Positions 1-7,481 of a DNA stretch of 12,979 nt are shown one piece after another; the stretch's first letter is position 1, and every line of letters begins with the position of its first letter. A model generated the notes under the pieces. The model was not told the origin of the DNA. It worked only from the letters and a program-made list of their open reading frames with translations, and did not search any database. The stretch is from Betaproteobacteria bacterium (GTDB lineage: Bacteria; Pseudomonadota; Gammaproteobacteria; Burkholderiales; Burkholderiaceae_E): contig RFVZ01000051.1 of assembly GCA_009922405.1 (NCBI GenBank), positions 1 through 12,979 on the forward strand. Direction: 5' to 3'. Position numbers and translations under genes: made by a program.

Positions 1-3000
1 CGGATTGAATAACTCTCGAGAACGACAGGAAACCGCAGTTCGAGAACTTCGGGATCGGTCAATCGGGAATTGGTCATATGGGTCTGCACAACCGATGCGC
101 CTGAAAAGCCACCGATGAGGCGGCCCGCCTCGTCAAATCGGCCGCCCGCGCCAGCGCCACCCGAAATCGTTTCGTAAGCCTGGACGCGAGCGTTCCCGAA
201 AGTCAGATTGTTCATCGTTGGCTGTGCGCCCGCCATCACCCCCAATGCCGCGAAGAGCGCATTAGTAATGCAGGTCGACACCTCGACATTTCCGGCGACC
301 ACTGCGGCGGGAGGTCGTGGGTTGAGCATCGAGCCCTGAGGAATGATCACCCGCAGTGGTCGCAAGCAGCCTGCGTTCATTGGGATGTCGTCATCGACCA
401 GGCAGCGGTATACGTAGAGGACCGCCGCCATGGTGACCGCGCCCGGCGCATTAAAATTACCCCGGCGCTGCTCAGAGGTACCCGTGAAATCGATCGTAGC
501 GGTCGCGGTTGCAGCGTCGACCTTGACAGAAACCTGAATGATCGCCCCGTCGTCCATTGTGACACTGGCCTGGCCATCATGAAAAGCGCCGATCGCGCGT
601 GCAACGGCGGCGGCTGCATTGTCCTGGACATGCTCCATGTAGGCCTGCACCGTCTCGAGCCCCCAGTGCTCAACCATCCGCAAGATTTCCTCTCGGCCTT
701 TTTCGTTGGCTGCGACCTGGGCCTGAAGGTCGGCCAGGTTTTGCTGCGGGTTGCGAGCCGGGTAGCGCGCTGCAGCAAGCAACTCAAGAAATTCGGCTTC
801 GCGGAGCCGCGGCGGTTGACTCCGCCCATCAACAAGCAAGAAAGGCGAGATCAGAACCCCTTCGTCCTCAATCGTCATCGAATCCGGCGGCATTGATCCC
901 GGTGTGATGCCGCCAATGTCGGCATGGTGTCCGCGCGATGCAACCCAGAACAGCGGCGCGGTACCACCCACGGCAAATACAGGGGTGACCACGGTCACAT
1001 CGGGCAAATGGGTTCCGCCGCAGTAAGGGTCGTTGAGCACCCAGACATCGCCGGCTCGAACGCCATTTGCCTGGATAGCTTCGAGGACGGCTTCAACACT
1101 GGCGCCCATTGAGCCCAAATGGACCGGCATATGCGGGGCGTTTGCAATCAGGTGCCCGGCACTATCAAAAAGTGCGCAGGAGAAATCCAGTCGCTCTTTG
1201 ATATTGACCGACTGCGCCGTGTTTTGCAGTCGATAGCCCATTTGCTCAGCGATCGACATAAACAGGTTGTTAAAAACTTCCAGCATCACTGGGTCAGCTT
1301 CGGTGCCAATAATCCGCTTCGAAACTCGGGGTTCTATCCGATTCAGGATGAGATCGCGCTGGGGTGACATCGTGGCGCGCCAGCCTGGATCGACAACCGT
1401 CGTCGCATTGGCCTCTACGACGACCGCAGGACCATCCACGCGCTCACCGCTGCCGAGTTGAGACCGCCGACGCAGGCGTGCAGATTGCCATTTGCCACCT
1501 CGGGTTTGATGGGGGTCCCGCACGTAAAACGCGCACTCCGTATCGACTGGCTCAGTTTTTGCCCCGTTGTCTGGCGCAGTTTCTGGCTCAGTTCCTGGCT
1601 CAGTTCCTGGCTCAGTTCCTGGCTCAGTATCTGGCGCCGACCTCGGCTCTTCCTCGATCACAGCGTCTTGCACCGGCGGCGAAGAAATGGCTTCCACGGA
1701 TATCGCTTCAATCACTAAAGCGCGCTTAAATGGCGTGAATCCAAAGCGCTTTTGATACGCTATTTCAAAGGCTTGAGAAAGCACGTTCACAGAAGGCTCG
1801 AGGTCAAGCGTCAGCGTGGAGTCACTCCCCTCGCGCCTCAACTGAACACGATGCACCAAAGTAATCCGCGCCGGATCCTCACCCTGCGCCTCAAGATCGC
1901 CGCGAGCAACAGCAGCAAGTCGCTGCGCAGTGGCTAGCGCCGCAACCAATCCGTCGGTATCGAGCACCCGTTCGATCGATTCTTCACGCATTGCGTTTTG
2001 ACTCGCCAGGCCCATCCCGTATGCGGAAAGGACACCCGCAAGCGGATGAGCCAGCACGGTAGTCATCCCGAGGGCATCCGCAACCGCACATGCAAATTGC
2101 CCACCGGCGCCGCCAAAGACCGTCAGGCAATATCCTGTGACGTCGTGGCCCCGTTGCACCGAGATCTTCTTGATGGCATTTGCCATGTCCGCTACGGCGA
2201 TGTCGATGAAGCCCTGGGCCACCTCTTCGGCAGAATGGAGCCGGCCAGTCGCATCACTGACGACTTTTGCGAATTCTTCGAATCGGGCAACCACGGTATC
2301 GCGATCGAGAGGCAGATTTGCCTCAGGCCCAAAAACCGCTGGGAAGTGCTCGGGCAACACGCGACCCAGAAGAACATTAGCGTCGGTTAGCGTGAGCGGA
2401 CCCCCTCGGCGGTAACATGCCGGGCCAGGATCGGCACCTGCCGAATCGGGGCCCACACGAAACCGCGCGCCATCGAAATGCAAAATTGACCCGCCACCTG
2501 CAGCAACCGTGTGAATGCGCAACATGGGGGCGCGCAGCCGTACGCCGGCCACCTGAGTCTCAAACTCACGCTCAAATTCACCGGAATAATGAGAGACGTC
2601 CGTCGACGTGCCTCCCATATCAAAGCCAATCGCTCGCCCGAAACCAGCCCGTTCACTGACCCGGGCCATCCCAACGATGCCGCCGGCAGGGCCTGATAAA
2701 ACCGCGTCCTTGCCCTGGAATCGACCTGCGGCGGTCAAGCCTCCATTTGATTGCATGAACGACAGGCGCACCCCTGGCATCGCACGCGACAGCTGATCGA
2801 CATAACGAAGCAGTACCGGCGTCAAATACGCGTCAACCACCGTGGTGTCGCCCCGGCCAACCAGACGGACGAGGGGGCTCACCTGGTGGGACACCGAGAC
2901 TTGGGTATAGCCAATTGATCGGGCGATTTCGGCGAGCGGGGATTCGTGCTGTTCGCCATAGCGATCCGCATGCATCAGGACAATCGCCACCGCGCGCAGG

Positions 3001-3473
3001 CCCTGATCGTAAGCGGCCTGCATACCCCGGCGGGCACTGGTCAAATCAAGCGCTCGTAAGACTTCACCCGCCACATTAATCCGCTCGTCAACCTCGAGCA
3101 CGTCGCGATAGAGCAGTTCGGGCAACACAATCTCGCGCTCGAACAGCTTTGGGCGGTTTTGGTATGCAATCCGGAGCGCGTCGCCAAAACCACGCGTAAT
3201 CACTAGCAAGGTGGGCTCACCCTTGCGCTCGAGCAACGCATTGGTTGCGACCGTCGTCCCGACTTTGACGACTTCGACCCGATCTGCGGGGATGGCCGAG
3301 CCTGGGGGCAAATCCAGTAAACGCCGAATCCCCTCGACTGCCGCGTCGTCATACTGTTCAGGCGCCTGCGACAGCAGCTTAGCGGTCACCAAGCGACCCT
3401 GAGGATTACGGGCAACGAGATCCGTAAAAGTGCCTCCCCGATCAACAAACACCTGCCACCGGTTTTCGGTCAC
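1..3473 (-). CDS. Fused hydantoinase A/B (5-oxoprolinase family), C-terminus cut by window edge
   Basis: ATP-dependent amidohydrolase family that opens cyclic amides such as 5-oxoproline or hydantoins in the cytoplasm; the true substrate is not decidable here. The frame is open from 3473 to the window edge (1157 codons). Residues 11-18 read DRGGTFTD, the N-terminal ATPase signature. HyuA motifs follow (KVGTTVATNALLERKGE, FDMGGTSTDVS, AAGGGSI, GPDSAGADPGPACYRRGG). The HyuB half begins near residue 720 and has NIKERLDFSCALFD, ANAPHMPVHLGSMG and NDPYCGGTHLPD. The last residues seen, TDPEVLELRFPVVLESYSIR, normally lie some 100 residues before the end of such fusions of about 1200-1250 residues. 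The GTG at 3473 puts the signature at the usual distance from the start but lacks a clear ribosome site; the frame stays open upstream (TTG 3527, ATG 3662). A TEP-rich insert lies at about residues 612-642. Acetone or acetophenone carboxylase subunits are related, but they are usually split proteins. Confidence 0.93.
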   Translation of the reverse strand, partial: MTENRWQVFVDRGGTFTDLVARNPQGRLVTAKLLSQAPEQYDDAAVEGIRRLLDLPPGSAIPADRVEVVKVGTTVATNALLERKGEPTLLVITRGFGDALRIAYQNRPKLFEREIVLPELLYRDVLEVDERINVAGEVLRALDLTSARRGMQAAYDQGLRAVAIVLMHADRYGEQHESPLAEIARSIGYTQVSVSHQVSPLVRLVGRGDTTVVDAYLTPVLLRYVDQLSRAMPGVRLSFMQSNGGLTAAGRFQGKDAVLSGPAGGIVGMARVSERAGFGRAIGFDMGGTSTDVSHYSGEFEREFETQVAGVRLRAPMLRIHTVAAGGGSILHFDGARFRVGPDSAGADPGPACYRRGGPLTLTDANVLLGRVLPEHFPAVFGPEANLPLDRDTVVARFEEFAKVVSDATGRLHSAEEVAQGFIDIAVADMANAIKKISVQRGHDVTGYCLTVFGGAGGQFACAVADALGMTTVLAHPLAGVLSAYGMGLASQNAMREESIERVLDTDGLVAALATAQRLAAVARGDLEAQGEDPARITLVHRVQLRREGSDSTLTLDLEPSVNVLSQAFEIAYQKRFGFTPFKRALVIEAISVEAISSPPVQDAVIEEEPRSAPDTEPGTEPGTEPGTEPETAPDNGAKTEPVDTECAFYVRDPHQTRGGKWQSARLRRRSQLGSGERVDGPAVVVEANATTVVDPGWRATMSPQRDLILNRIEPRVSKRIIGTEADPVMLEVFNNLFMSIAEQMGYRLQNTAQSVNIKERLDFSCALFDSAGHLIANAPHMPVHLGSMGASVEAVLEAIQANGVRAGDVWVLNDPYCGGTHLPDVTVVTPVFAVGGTAPLFWVASRGHHADIGGITPGSMPPDSMTIEDEGVLISPFLLVDGRSQPPRLREAEFLELLAAARYPARNPQQNLADLQAQVAANEKGREEILRMVEHWGLETVQAYMEHVQDNAAAAVARAIGAFHDGQASVTMDDGAIIQVSVKVDAATATATIDFTGTSEQRRGNFNAPGAVTMAAVLYVYRCLVDDDIPMNAGCLRPLRVIIPQGSMLNPRPPAAVVAGNVEVSTCITNALFAALGVMAGAQPTMNNLTFGNARVQAYETISGGAGAGGRFDEAGRLIGGFSGASVVQTHMTNSRLTDPEVLELRFPVVLESYSI
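1547..1637. repeat. 12-bp in-frame tandem repeat inside the hydantoinase gene
   Basis: The unit on the plus strand is CTGGCTCAGTTC. Three perfect copies lie at 1583-1618. They are flanked in the same register by variants at 1571-1582 and 1619-1630, a further copy with one change at 1547-1558, a decayed unit at 1559-1570 and the start of another at 1631. Because the unit is a multiple of three it keeps the frame, and on the minus strand it codes for successive tetrapeptides DTEP, GTEP, GTEP, GTEP, ETAP, DNGA, KTEP. It sits in the C-terminal part of the HyuA half, between the VEAISVEAIS segment and the segment starting FYVRDPHQTR, where it looks like a flexible acidic, proline-rich loop. Copy number probably varies by replication slippage (inference). 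Confidence 0.9.
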
Positions 3474-3560
3474 ACCAACTGTTGAAGTGTCCCGGGTGGA
3501 CTGGGCGGCAAAAGATTTCGAGTTCAAGGGCTGGCAACGTCCTATGGGGAGAGGTTCGCG

Positions 3561-3580
3561 GTCGGGGCTCGATACCCGAC
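3561..3580. repeat. Perfect 6-bp inverted repeat, 8-base spacer (possible operator)
   Basis: GTCGGG at 3561-3566 is matched by CCCGAC at 3575-3580, with GCTCGATA between. The position between two divergent genes suits a binding site for a dimeric regulator. No regulator gene lies in the window, and a 6-bp arm in GC-rich DNA can occur by chance, so the functional reading is weak. Confidence 0.3.
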
Positions 3581-3629
3581 AAGACTTAAGATGATACGGT
3601 GAAGCCCATCCGTCCCGACCCGAATGCCC

Positions 3630-3635
3630 GAGGTG
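3630..3635 (+). promoter_or_regulatory. Ribosome binding site that fixes the nnr start
   Basis: GAGGTG lies 5 bases before the ATG at 3641 and matches the anti-Shine-Dalgarno sequence well. It favours that ATG over the in-frame GTG at 3599, which has no such site in front of it and would add 14 residues unlike the family. Confidence 0.65.
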
Positions 3636-3640
3636 CCCTA

Positions 3641-5158
3641 ATGAAGAACCATCGTCTTGCATCGGTGGCAACGGTACGGGCAATTGAGGCCCACACCCGA
3701 GCCTGGTTGCCCGCAGGCGAACTGATGCGACGCGCGGGAGCCGCCGCTGCTCGGCACATTACCGATTGCCTCATCAACGGTGGATATCCGACGGGACACA
3801 TTGTCGTCCTGGTGGGCCCCGGCGATAACGGTGGAGACGGTCGAATCGCCGCGGCTGGGCTAAGGAAAAACGGCTACACCGTGGACGAAATTTCCGGAGA
3901 TGACTCTCAAAAACTCCCTGTTCCAACTGATTTAATTGCCATCGTCGATGCCCTTTTTGGCATCGGGCTCTCTCGCCCCCTCGCCGGCGATTGGATCCTC
4001 GCAGCCCAATGGATTAATGACGCGCCCGAGGCAACCCTTCGAGTTGCACTGGATGTCCCGAGCGGCCTTGATGCAGACACCGGCGCAATCGTCGGCTCGA
4101 TCGCCGTACGTGCCGACCTGACTGTGACCTTCCTGGCCGACAAACCCGGACTGCATACCGGTCGAGGCCGCGATCTGGCAGGAAAAGTTGTGGTCGACGA
4201 ACTGGCAGTGGATCTGGGCACAGCGCTGGCCGCTGACACCTCATCAATCAGAGATGGCTTTTTATGTAATCCAGCACTCGCCCGGCACCTTGCGCAGCCC
4301 CTGCAAAGGAGTTCCGACACCCACAAGGGGGACTTTGGCACTGCCGTGATTGTGGGCGGGTCACGCGGAATGGCTGGCGCCGCACTTTTGGCGGGCCGGG
4401 CGGCTTTATTCTGTGGTGCCGGCCGGGTTGTGCTTGGATTTCCGGAGGGGGCTCCAATTGCGGTTGACTCGAACTATCCCGAGTTGATGTTGCGAGAGGC
4501 ATCCGAAGCACTTGGCCACACGGGAGCCACCGCCATTGCCATCGGACCAGGCTTGGGTACCGAAGCCACAGCGCGCAATGTACTCGCGCTTGCCCTTGAA
4601 CGGTCGACTCAGTCTGGCACCCCGCTCGTGATCGATGCGGATGCGCTGACCCTGATTGCAGGCAACCGCGAACTGTCAGCGGCGTTGGCTCGGCGTGAAC
4701 AGAAGCACCCCAACTGTCCAGCGATCCTGACCCCTCACCCCCTTGAAGCGGCTCGGTTGCTTGACAGGGCCAAGGCCGCAGAAATCCAGCAGGACCGAAT
4801 TGGGGCCGCTTGCAGGATCGCCCGCGAACGGCACTGCATCGTCGTTCTGAAGGGATCCGGGACCGTAATCGCTGCAAGCAATGGTGCCTGGTGGATTGTA
4901 CCGGTCGGTAACCCCGCACTTGCGACCGGTGGCACGGGCGATGTGCTGACGGGATGGATCACGGGCTTGCTCGCTCAGACTATCCGCGCCAAGCGCCCGC
5001 CGATTGAAGCGGCGTTACTCGGCGTCTGGTGTCATGGCCGGGGCGCTGAATCATGGGTCGAGGCCGGGCATCAACCCTCTGGAATGACGACCACAGAACT
5101 ACTCCCCCAAATGCGCGCGGTCTTTCATGAGGTCCTCAGCCCGGCGAGTCTCTTTTGA
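3641..5158 (+). CDS. nnr: Bifunctional NAD(P)HX epimerase / ADP-dependent NAD(P)HX dehydratase
   Basis: Cytoplasmic metabolite-repair enzyme. The N-terminal domain interconverts R- and S-NAD(P)HX, the damaged hydrates of NAD(P)H, and the C-terminal domain dehydrates S-NAD(P)HX using ADP. The protein has 505 residues, the usual size for the fusion. The YjeF_N half (about 1-215) shows LVGPGDNGGDG at 57-67, ALFGIGLSRPL at 104-114 and the DVPSGLDADTG loop at 138-148. The YjeF_C ribokinase-like half (about 225-500) shows HKGDFGTAVIVGGSRGMAGA at 228-247, GPGLGTE, VIDADALTLIA, LTPHPLEAARLL and the signature GNPALATGGTGDVLTG at 423-438, with the catalytic Asp at 434. The ATG at 3641 has a good ribosome site. 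The transporter gene follows 34 bases after the stop. In many proteobacteria nnr sits beside tsaE or queG; that neighbourhood is absent here. Confidence 0.95.
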   Translation: MKNHRLASVATVRAIEAHTRAWLPAGELMRRAGAAAARHITDCLINGGYPTGHIVVLVGPGDNGGDGRIAAAGLRKNGYTVDEISGDDSQKLPVPTDLIAIVDALFGIGLSRPLAGDWILAAQWINDAPEATLRVALDVPSGLDADTGAIVGSIAVRADLTVTFLADKPGLHTGRGRDLAGKVVVDELAVDLGTALAADTSSIRDGFLCNPALARHLAQPLQRSSDTHKGDFGTAVIVGGSRGMAGAALLAGRAALFCGAGRVVLGFPEGAPIAVDSNYPELMLREASEALGHTGATAIAIGPGLGTEATARNVLALALERSTQSGTPLVIDADALTLIAGNRELSAALARREQKHPNCPAILTPHPLEAARLLDRAKAAEIQQDRIGAACRIARERHCIVVLKGSGTVIAASNGAWWIVPVGNPALATGGTGDVLTGWITGLLAQTIRAKRPPIEAALLGVWCHGRGAESWVEAGHQPSGMTTTELLPQMRAVFHEVLSPASLF

Positions 5159-5192
5159 GGCAGGCATTTTGAACATCGGGGGGGGTCGACAA

Positions 5193-6086
5193 ATGGCGGC
5201 TGGCATTTTGCAGCTGTTTTGTGCGTTGTCGGTTCTGTCGGTCTTGGATGTCACCGGCAAGAAAATGGTAGGAATCGGCGTATCGGTCCTGATGGTCGGT
5301 TGGTTCCGCTATCTCAGCCACTTGATGCTATTCAGTGTCGTTGCGCTGCCCCTGCGCGGGCGGCGCATCCTTTCGACCCAATCGCTTTCGCGACAGGCCG
5401 TGCGTGGCGTGCTGGTCGCACTGACAACGCTCACTTTTTTTTCGGTCCTCAAACGGCTACCACTGGCCGAGGCCACTGCACTGAATTTTCTGGCGCCAGT
5501 GATGGTTTTGCTTGCTTCGCCGTGGGTACTTGGCGAACCCCTCCGCTGGAATCATGTCCTCGGTGTGGTGATGGGATTTACCGGCATGCTGGCGATCATT
5601 CGCCCTGGCGGGTCGTTACCGTTGGACGGCGTCGCGCTCGGGTTGCTCTCCGCCGTAATTCTGGCCGCGTTTCAGATTGCAACCCGACGCGTGGCCGCCG
5701 ACGACCCAATCACGACGAATATTTACAGCGGCGTTTTTGGTACTTTGGCGTTCACGCTGTGCCTGCCCTGGGCGGGACCGTGGCCGGATCTCGAGCCCTT
5801 GCAGTGGCTCCTGCTGCTATCCACCGGCGTGTCGGGTGCCCTGGGGCACTGGCTGCAGATTCGGGCCTATCAAGCCGCGCCGGCATCCCTGCTATCACCA
5901 TTTGTTTATCTACAGATCTTCGCCGCCACAGCGCTCGGGTGGCTGGTCTTCAATCAGCTACCCGATGGGATTACCGCCGCCGGGATGGGTTTGATTGTAT
6001 TAGGGGGCATGACAACCGGCGCACTCGAGTGGCGGGCGCGTCGCGCCAGTCAAATGCCGGCCGTCGTCTCGGAGAGAGTGGACTGA
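5193..6086 (+). CDS. EamA/DMT-superfamily inner-membrane transporter
   Basis: Drug/metabolite transporter family protein of 297 residues, about the usual length for a ten-helix carrier with two EamA repeats. Hydrophobic segments alternate with short charged loops along the whole chain. Family hallmarks are the first-repeat stretch RLPLAEATALNFLAPVMVLL followed by LGEPL, and the second-repeat stretch YQAAPASLLSPFVYLQI followed by GWLVFNQLPDG. Members export or import small metabolites and amino acids; the substrate cannot be predicted. I chose the ATG at 5193, 7 bases after a run of G (5178-5185). An in-frame ATG at 5127 would add 22 mostly polar residues before the first helix and overlap nnr. 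The 3' end overlaps the oppositely read ATPase gene by 37 bases. Confidence 0.88.
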   Translation: MAAGILQLFCALSVLSVLDVTGKKMVGIGVSVLMVGWFRYLSHLMLFSVVALPLRGRRILSTQSLSRQAVRGVLVALTTLTFFSVLKRLPLAEATALNFLAPVMVLLASPWVLGEPLRWNHVLGVVMGFTGMLAIIRPGGSLPLDGVALGLLSAVILAAFQIATRRVAADDPITTNIYSGVFGTLAFTLCLPWAGPWPDLEPLQWLLLLSTGVSGALGHWLQIRAYQAAPASLLSPFVYLQIFAATALGWLVFNQLPDGITAAGMGLIVLGGMTTGALEWRARRASQMPAVVSERVD

Positions 6087-6766
6087 TCTTCGACAATGCG
6101 CCCCGCCTCGATACGGATACGGCGAGCACAGCGTTTTGCAACCCGTTCATCGTGCGTGACCAGGACGAGCGTCGAGGCGTATTCGCGATTCAGCTCGAAG
6201 AGCAGTTCGATGACCCGCTCCCCAGTTGCTGCATCTAACGAACCGGTGGGTTCGTCGGCAAACAAGAGCGGAGGGTGAAGTACAAAGGCACGTGCGAGCG
6301 CAACCCGCTGCTGCTCACCACCCGAAAGCGTTCTGGGGTAGTGGCCGGCGCGTTGTGCCAACCCCACTCGCTCAAGAAGCGCGTGGGCCCTCGGCATGGG
6401 GTCTGAGATGCCGACCAACTCGAGCGGTAACAACACGTTCTCAAGCGCGGTCAGATTCGGCAAGAGCTGAAAGGACTGAAAAACGAATCCGACTCGCCTG
6501 GAGCGCCATTTCGCGCGCGCTTCCTCGTCCATGGCGGTGAGGTCGTCTCCTAATAATTGGATCTTTCCGGAACTTGCCTGATCGAGGCCCGCCAGCAAAC
6601 CCAGCAGAGTGGACTTACCCGACCCTGACGGGCCGATAACCGCAATTGATTCCCCCGCCTCGGCGCTAAAGCTCGCACTGTCGAGAATGGTGAGGATTCC
6701 GTCCGCGTCACGAACGGTTTTGGTCAGACGATCTGCGATGATCGCGGGGGTCGGGGCTGGTTTCAT
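6050..6766 (-). CDS. ybbA: YbbA/LolD-type ABC transporter ATP-binding protein
   Basis: Cytoplasmic ATPase of the MacB/LolD-type ABC family, which normally pairs with FtsX-like permeases. With the ATG at 6766 it has 238 residues, close to E. coli YbbA. Visible motifs are Walker A GPSGSGKST (45-53), Q-loop GFVFQSFQLLPNLTALENV (93-111), signature LSGGEQQRVALARAF (147-161), Walker B with LLFADEPTGSLD, and the switch histidine in LVTHDE. The stretches DEEARAKWRSRRVGFVFQSF and LFADEPTG closely recall E. coli YbbA. It diverges from tesA, as ybbA does in E. coli, but no YbbP-type permease gene follows; downstream the transporter gene is read in the opposite direction. An upstream in-frame ATG at 6826 would add 20 residues and overlap the tesA start. 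Neither start has a strong ribosome site. Confidence 0.88.
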   Translation of the reverse strand: MKPAPTPAIIADRLTKTVRDADGILTILDSASFSAEAGESIAVIGPSGSGKSTLLGLLAGLDQASSGKIQLLGDDLTAMDEEARAKWRSRRVGFVFQSFQLLPNLTALENVLLPLELVGISDPMPRAHALLERVGLAQRAGHYPRTLSGGEQQRVALARAFVLHPPLLFADEPTGSLDAATGERVIELLFELNREYASTLVLVTHDERVAKRCARRIRIEAGRIVEDQSTLSETTAGI

Positions 6767-6824
6767 GCTCGGCAGTGTACCGGCGAGTTTTGAGGCAGCG
6801 GTTTTGAAGTCCAACATTCGTAAC

Positions 6825-7475
6825 ATGCGTCGTTTATTTCTAGCTCAGACCCTCGTGTTGACAGCACTTTCGGCTCTGACACCCGAGCTCGCCAATGCAG
6901 TCCCGAAGCCACCCATTTTGCTCATCTTCGGCGACAGCCTTTCGGCCGAATATGGTCTCGTGCGCGGGAGTGGTTGGGTCGCCCTGCTTGAGCGCCGCTT
7001 GCAGCAAAATGGTCGAGACATCCAGGTCGTCAACGCCAGCATCAGCGGGGAAACCACAGCAGGAGGACGGAGCCGGCTCGGTGGTGTTCTGGCCCGTGTG
7101 CGACCGCGTTGGGTACTGATCGAACTCGGCGCCAATGATGCGCTGAGAGGGCTCGCGCTGGAATCGACGGAACACAACCTTAAAGCCATGGTTCTTGCCA
7201 TCCGTGAATCCGGTGCCGAGCCAATTCTGGCCGGCATGATGATTCCACCCAATTTTGGACTTTCATACAGCGAACGATTTCGGGACCTGTTTGGGCGCGT
7301 CGCCAAGTCGCAGAAGGCCCCTATCGTGCCGTTCCTGCTCGCGGGTATTGCCGATGAAGGCCCGATGAAAGCGGAGCTGTTTCAAGACGACCGGATCCAC
7401 CCCAACGCCCAGGCCCAATCGCTCATTCTCGACAACGTCTGGGCCGTCGTCGGTCCCCTCCTCCGTTCAAAGTGA
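6825..7475 (+). CDS. tesA: TesA-like periplasmic SGNH esterase (arylesterase/lysophospholipase L1)
   Basis: Esterase/thioesterase of the GDSL (SGNH) family, expected to act in the periplasm on acyl esters, lysophospholipids or acyl thioesters. Residues 1-25 form a signal peptide: MRRLF, a hydrophobic core, and a likely cleavage after ANA. Block I is FGDSLSAEYG with the nucleophile Ser38. Block II is the oxyanion-hole glycine in ISGETTAGG (Gly75). Block III is ELGANDALRG with Asn104. Block V is DDRIHPN with the Asp189/His192 pair. The 216-residue length fits TesA. Its signal peptide only makes sense from the ATG at 6825; the frame is open further upstream, but that part lies inside the divergent ATPase gene. 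The monooxygenase gene begins 6 bases after its stop, so tesA may lead the downstream operon even though it is usually a housekeeping gene. Confidence 0.92.
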   Translation: MRRLFLAQTLVLTALSALTPELANAVPKPPILLIFGDSLSAEYGLVRGSGWVALLERRLQQNGRDIQVVNASISGETTAGGRSRLGGVLARVRPRWVLIELGANDALRGLALESTEHNLKAMVLAIRESGAEPILAGMMIPPNFGLSYSERFRDLFGRVAKSQKAPIVPFLLAGIADEGPMKAELFQDDRIHPNAQAQSLILDNVWAVVGPLLRSK

Positions 7476-7481
7476 ATTCAG

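Larger units (their letters stand above)
3474..3640. promoter_or_regulatory. Divergent intergenic region between hydantoinase gene and nnr
   Basis: These 167 bases separate the start codons of two divergently read genes, so promoters for both should lie here or just inside the genes. I could not find a convincing -35/-10 pair on either strand. The visible structure is one short inverted repeat (3561-3580) followed by an AT-richer patch around 3583-3596. The minus-strand frame of the hydantoinase gene stays open across the whole region, so its real start could lie further upstream and shrink the gap. Confidence 0.45.

Noticed and set aside
377..835. 152-codon minus-strand frame inside the hydantoinase gene
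   Set aside because: It is an out-of-phase shadow. The HyuB residues are in the other minus-strand frame, and this one is Arg/Ser-rich without any domain.
1364..1729. Plus-strand frame with LAQF repeats, looking like a small repetitive protein
   Set aside because: It is the complement of the TEP-coding repeat in the hydantoinase gene. The minus-strand reading fits a known family on both sides of the repeat.
579..3402. Many plus-strand frames of 60-130 codons opposite the hydantoinase gene
   Set aside because: They are shadows of the intact minus-strand gene, which is continuous in one frame with family motifs throughout. None shows a recognisable domain.
4248..4919. 223-codon minus-strand frame opposite nnr
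   Set aside because: It is rich in Arg, Pro, Gln and Ser with no domain and lies opposite the conserved YjeF_C region.
5219..6238. 339-codon plus-strand frame overlapping the EamA gene
   Set aside because: It is Arg-rich, has no membrane pattern and is out of phase with the EamA frame, which reads as a clean transporter. It arises from GC-rich codon bias.
6790..6818. Possible tesA promoter: TTGAGG, 17-base spacer, AACATT
   Set aside because: The -10 match is only 3 of 6 and the site ends 6 bases before the ATG, leaving no room for a normal leader.
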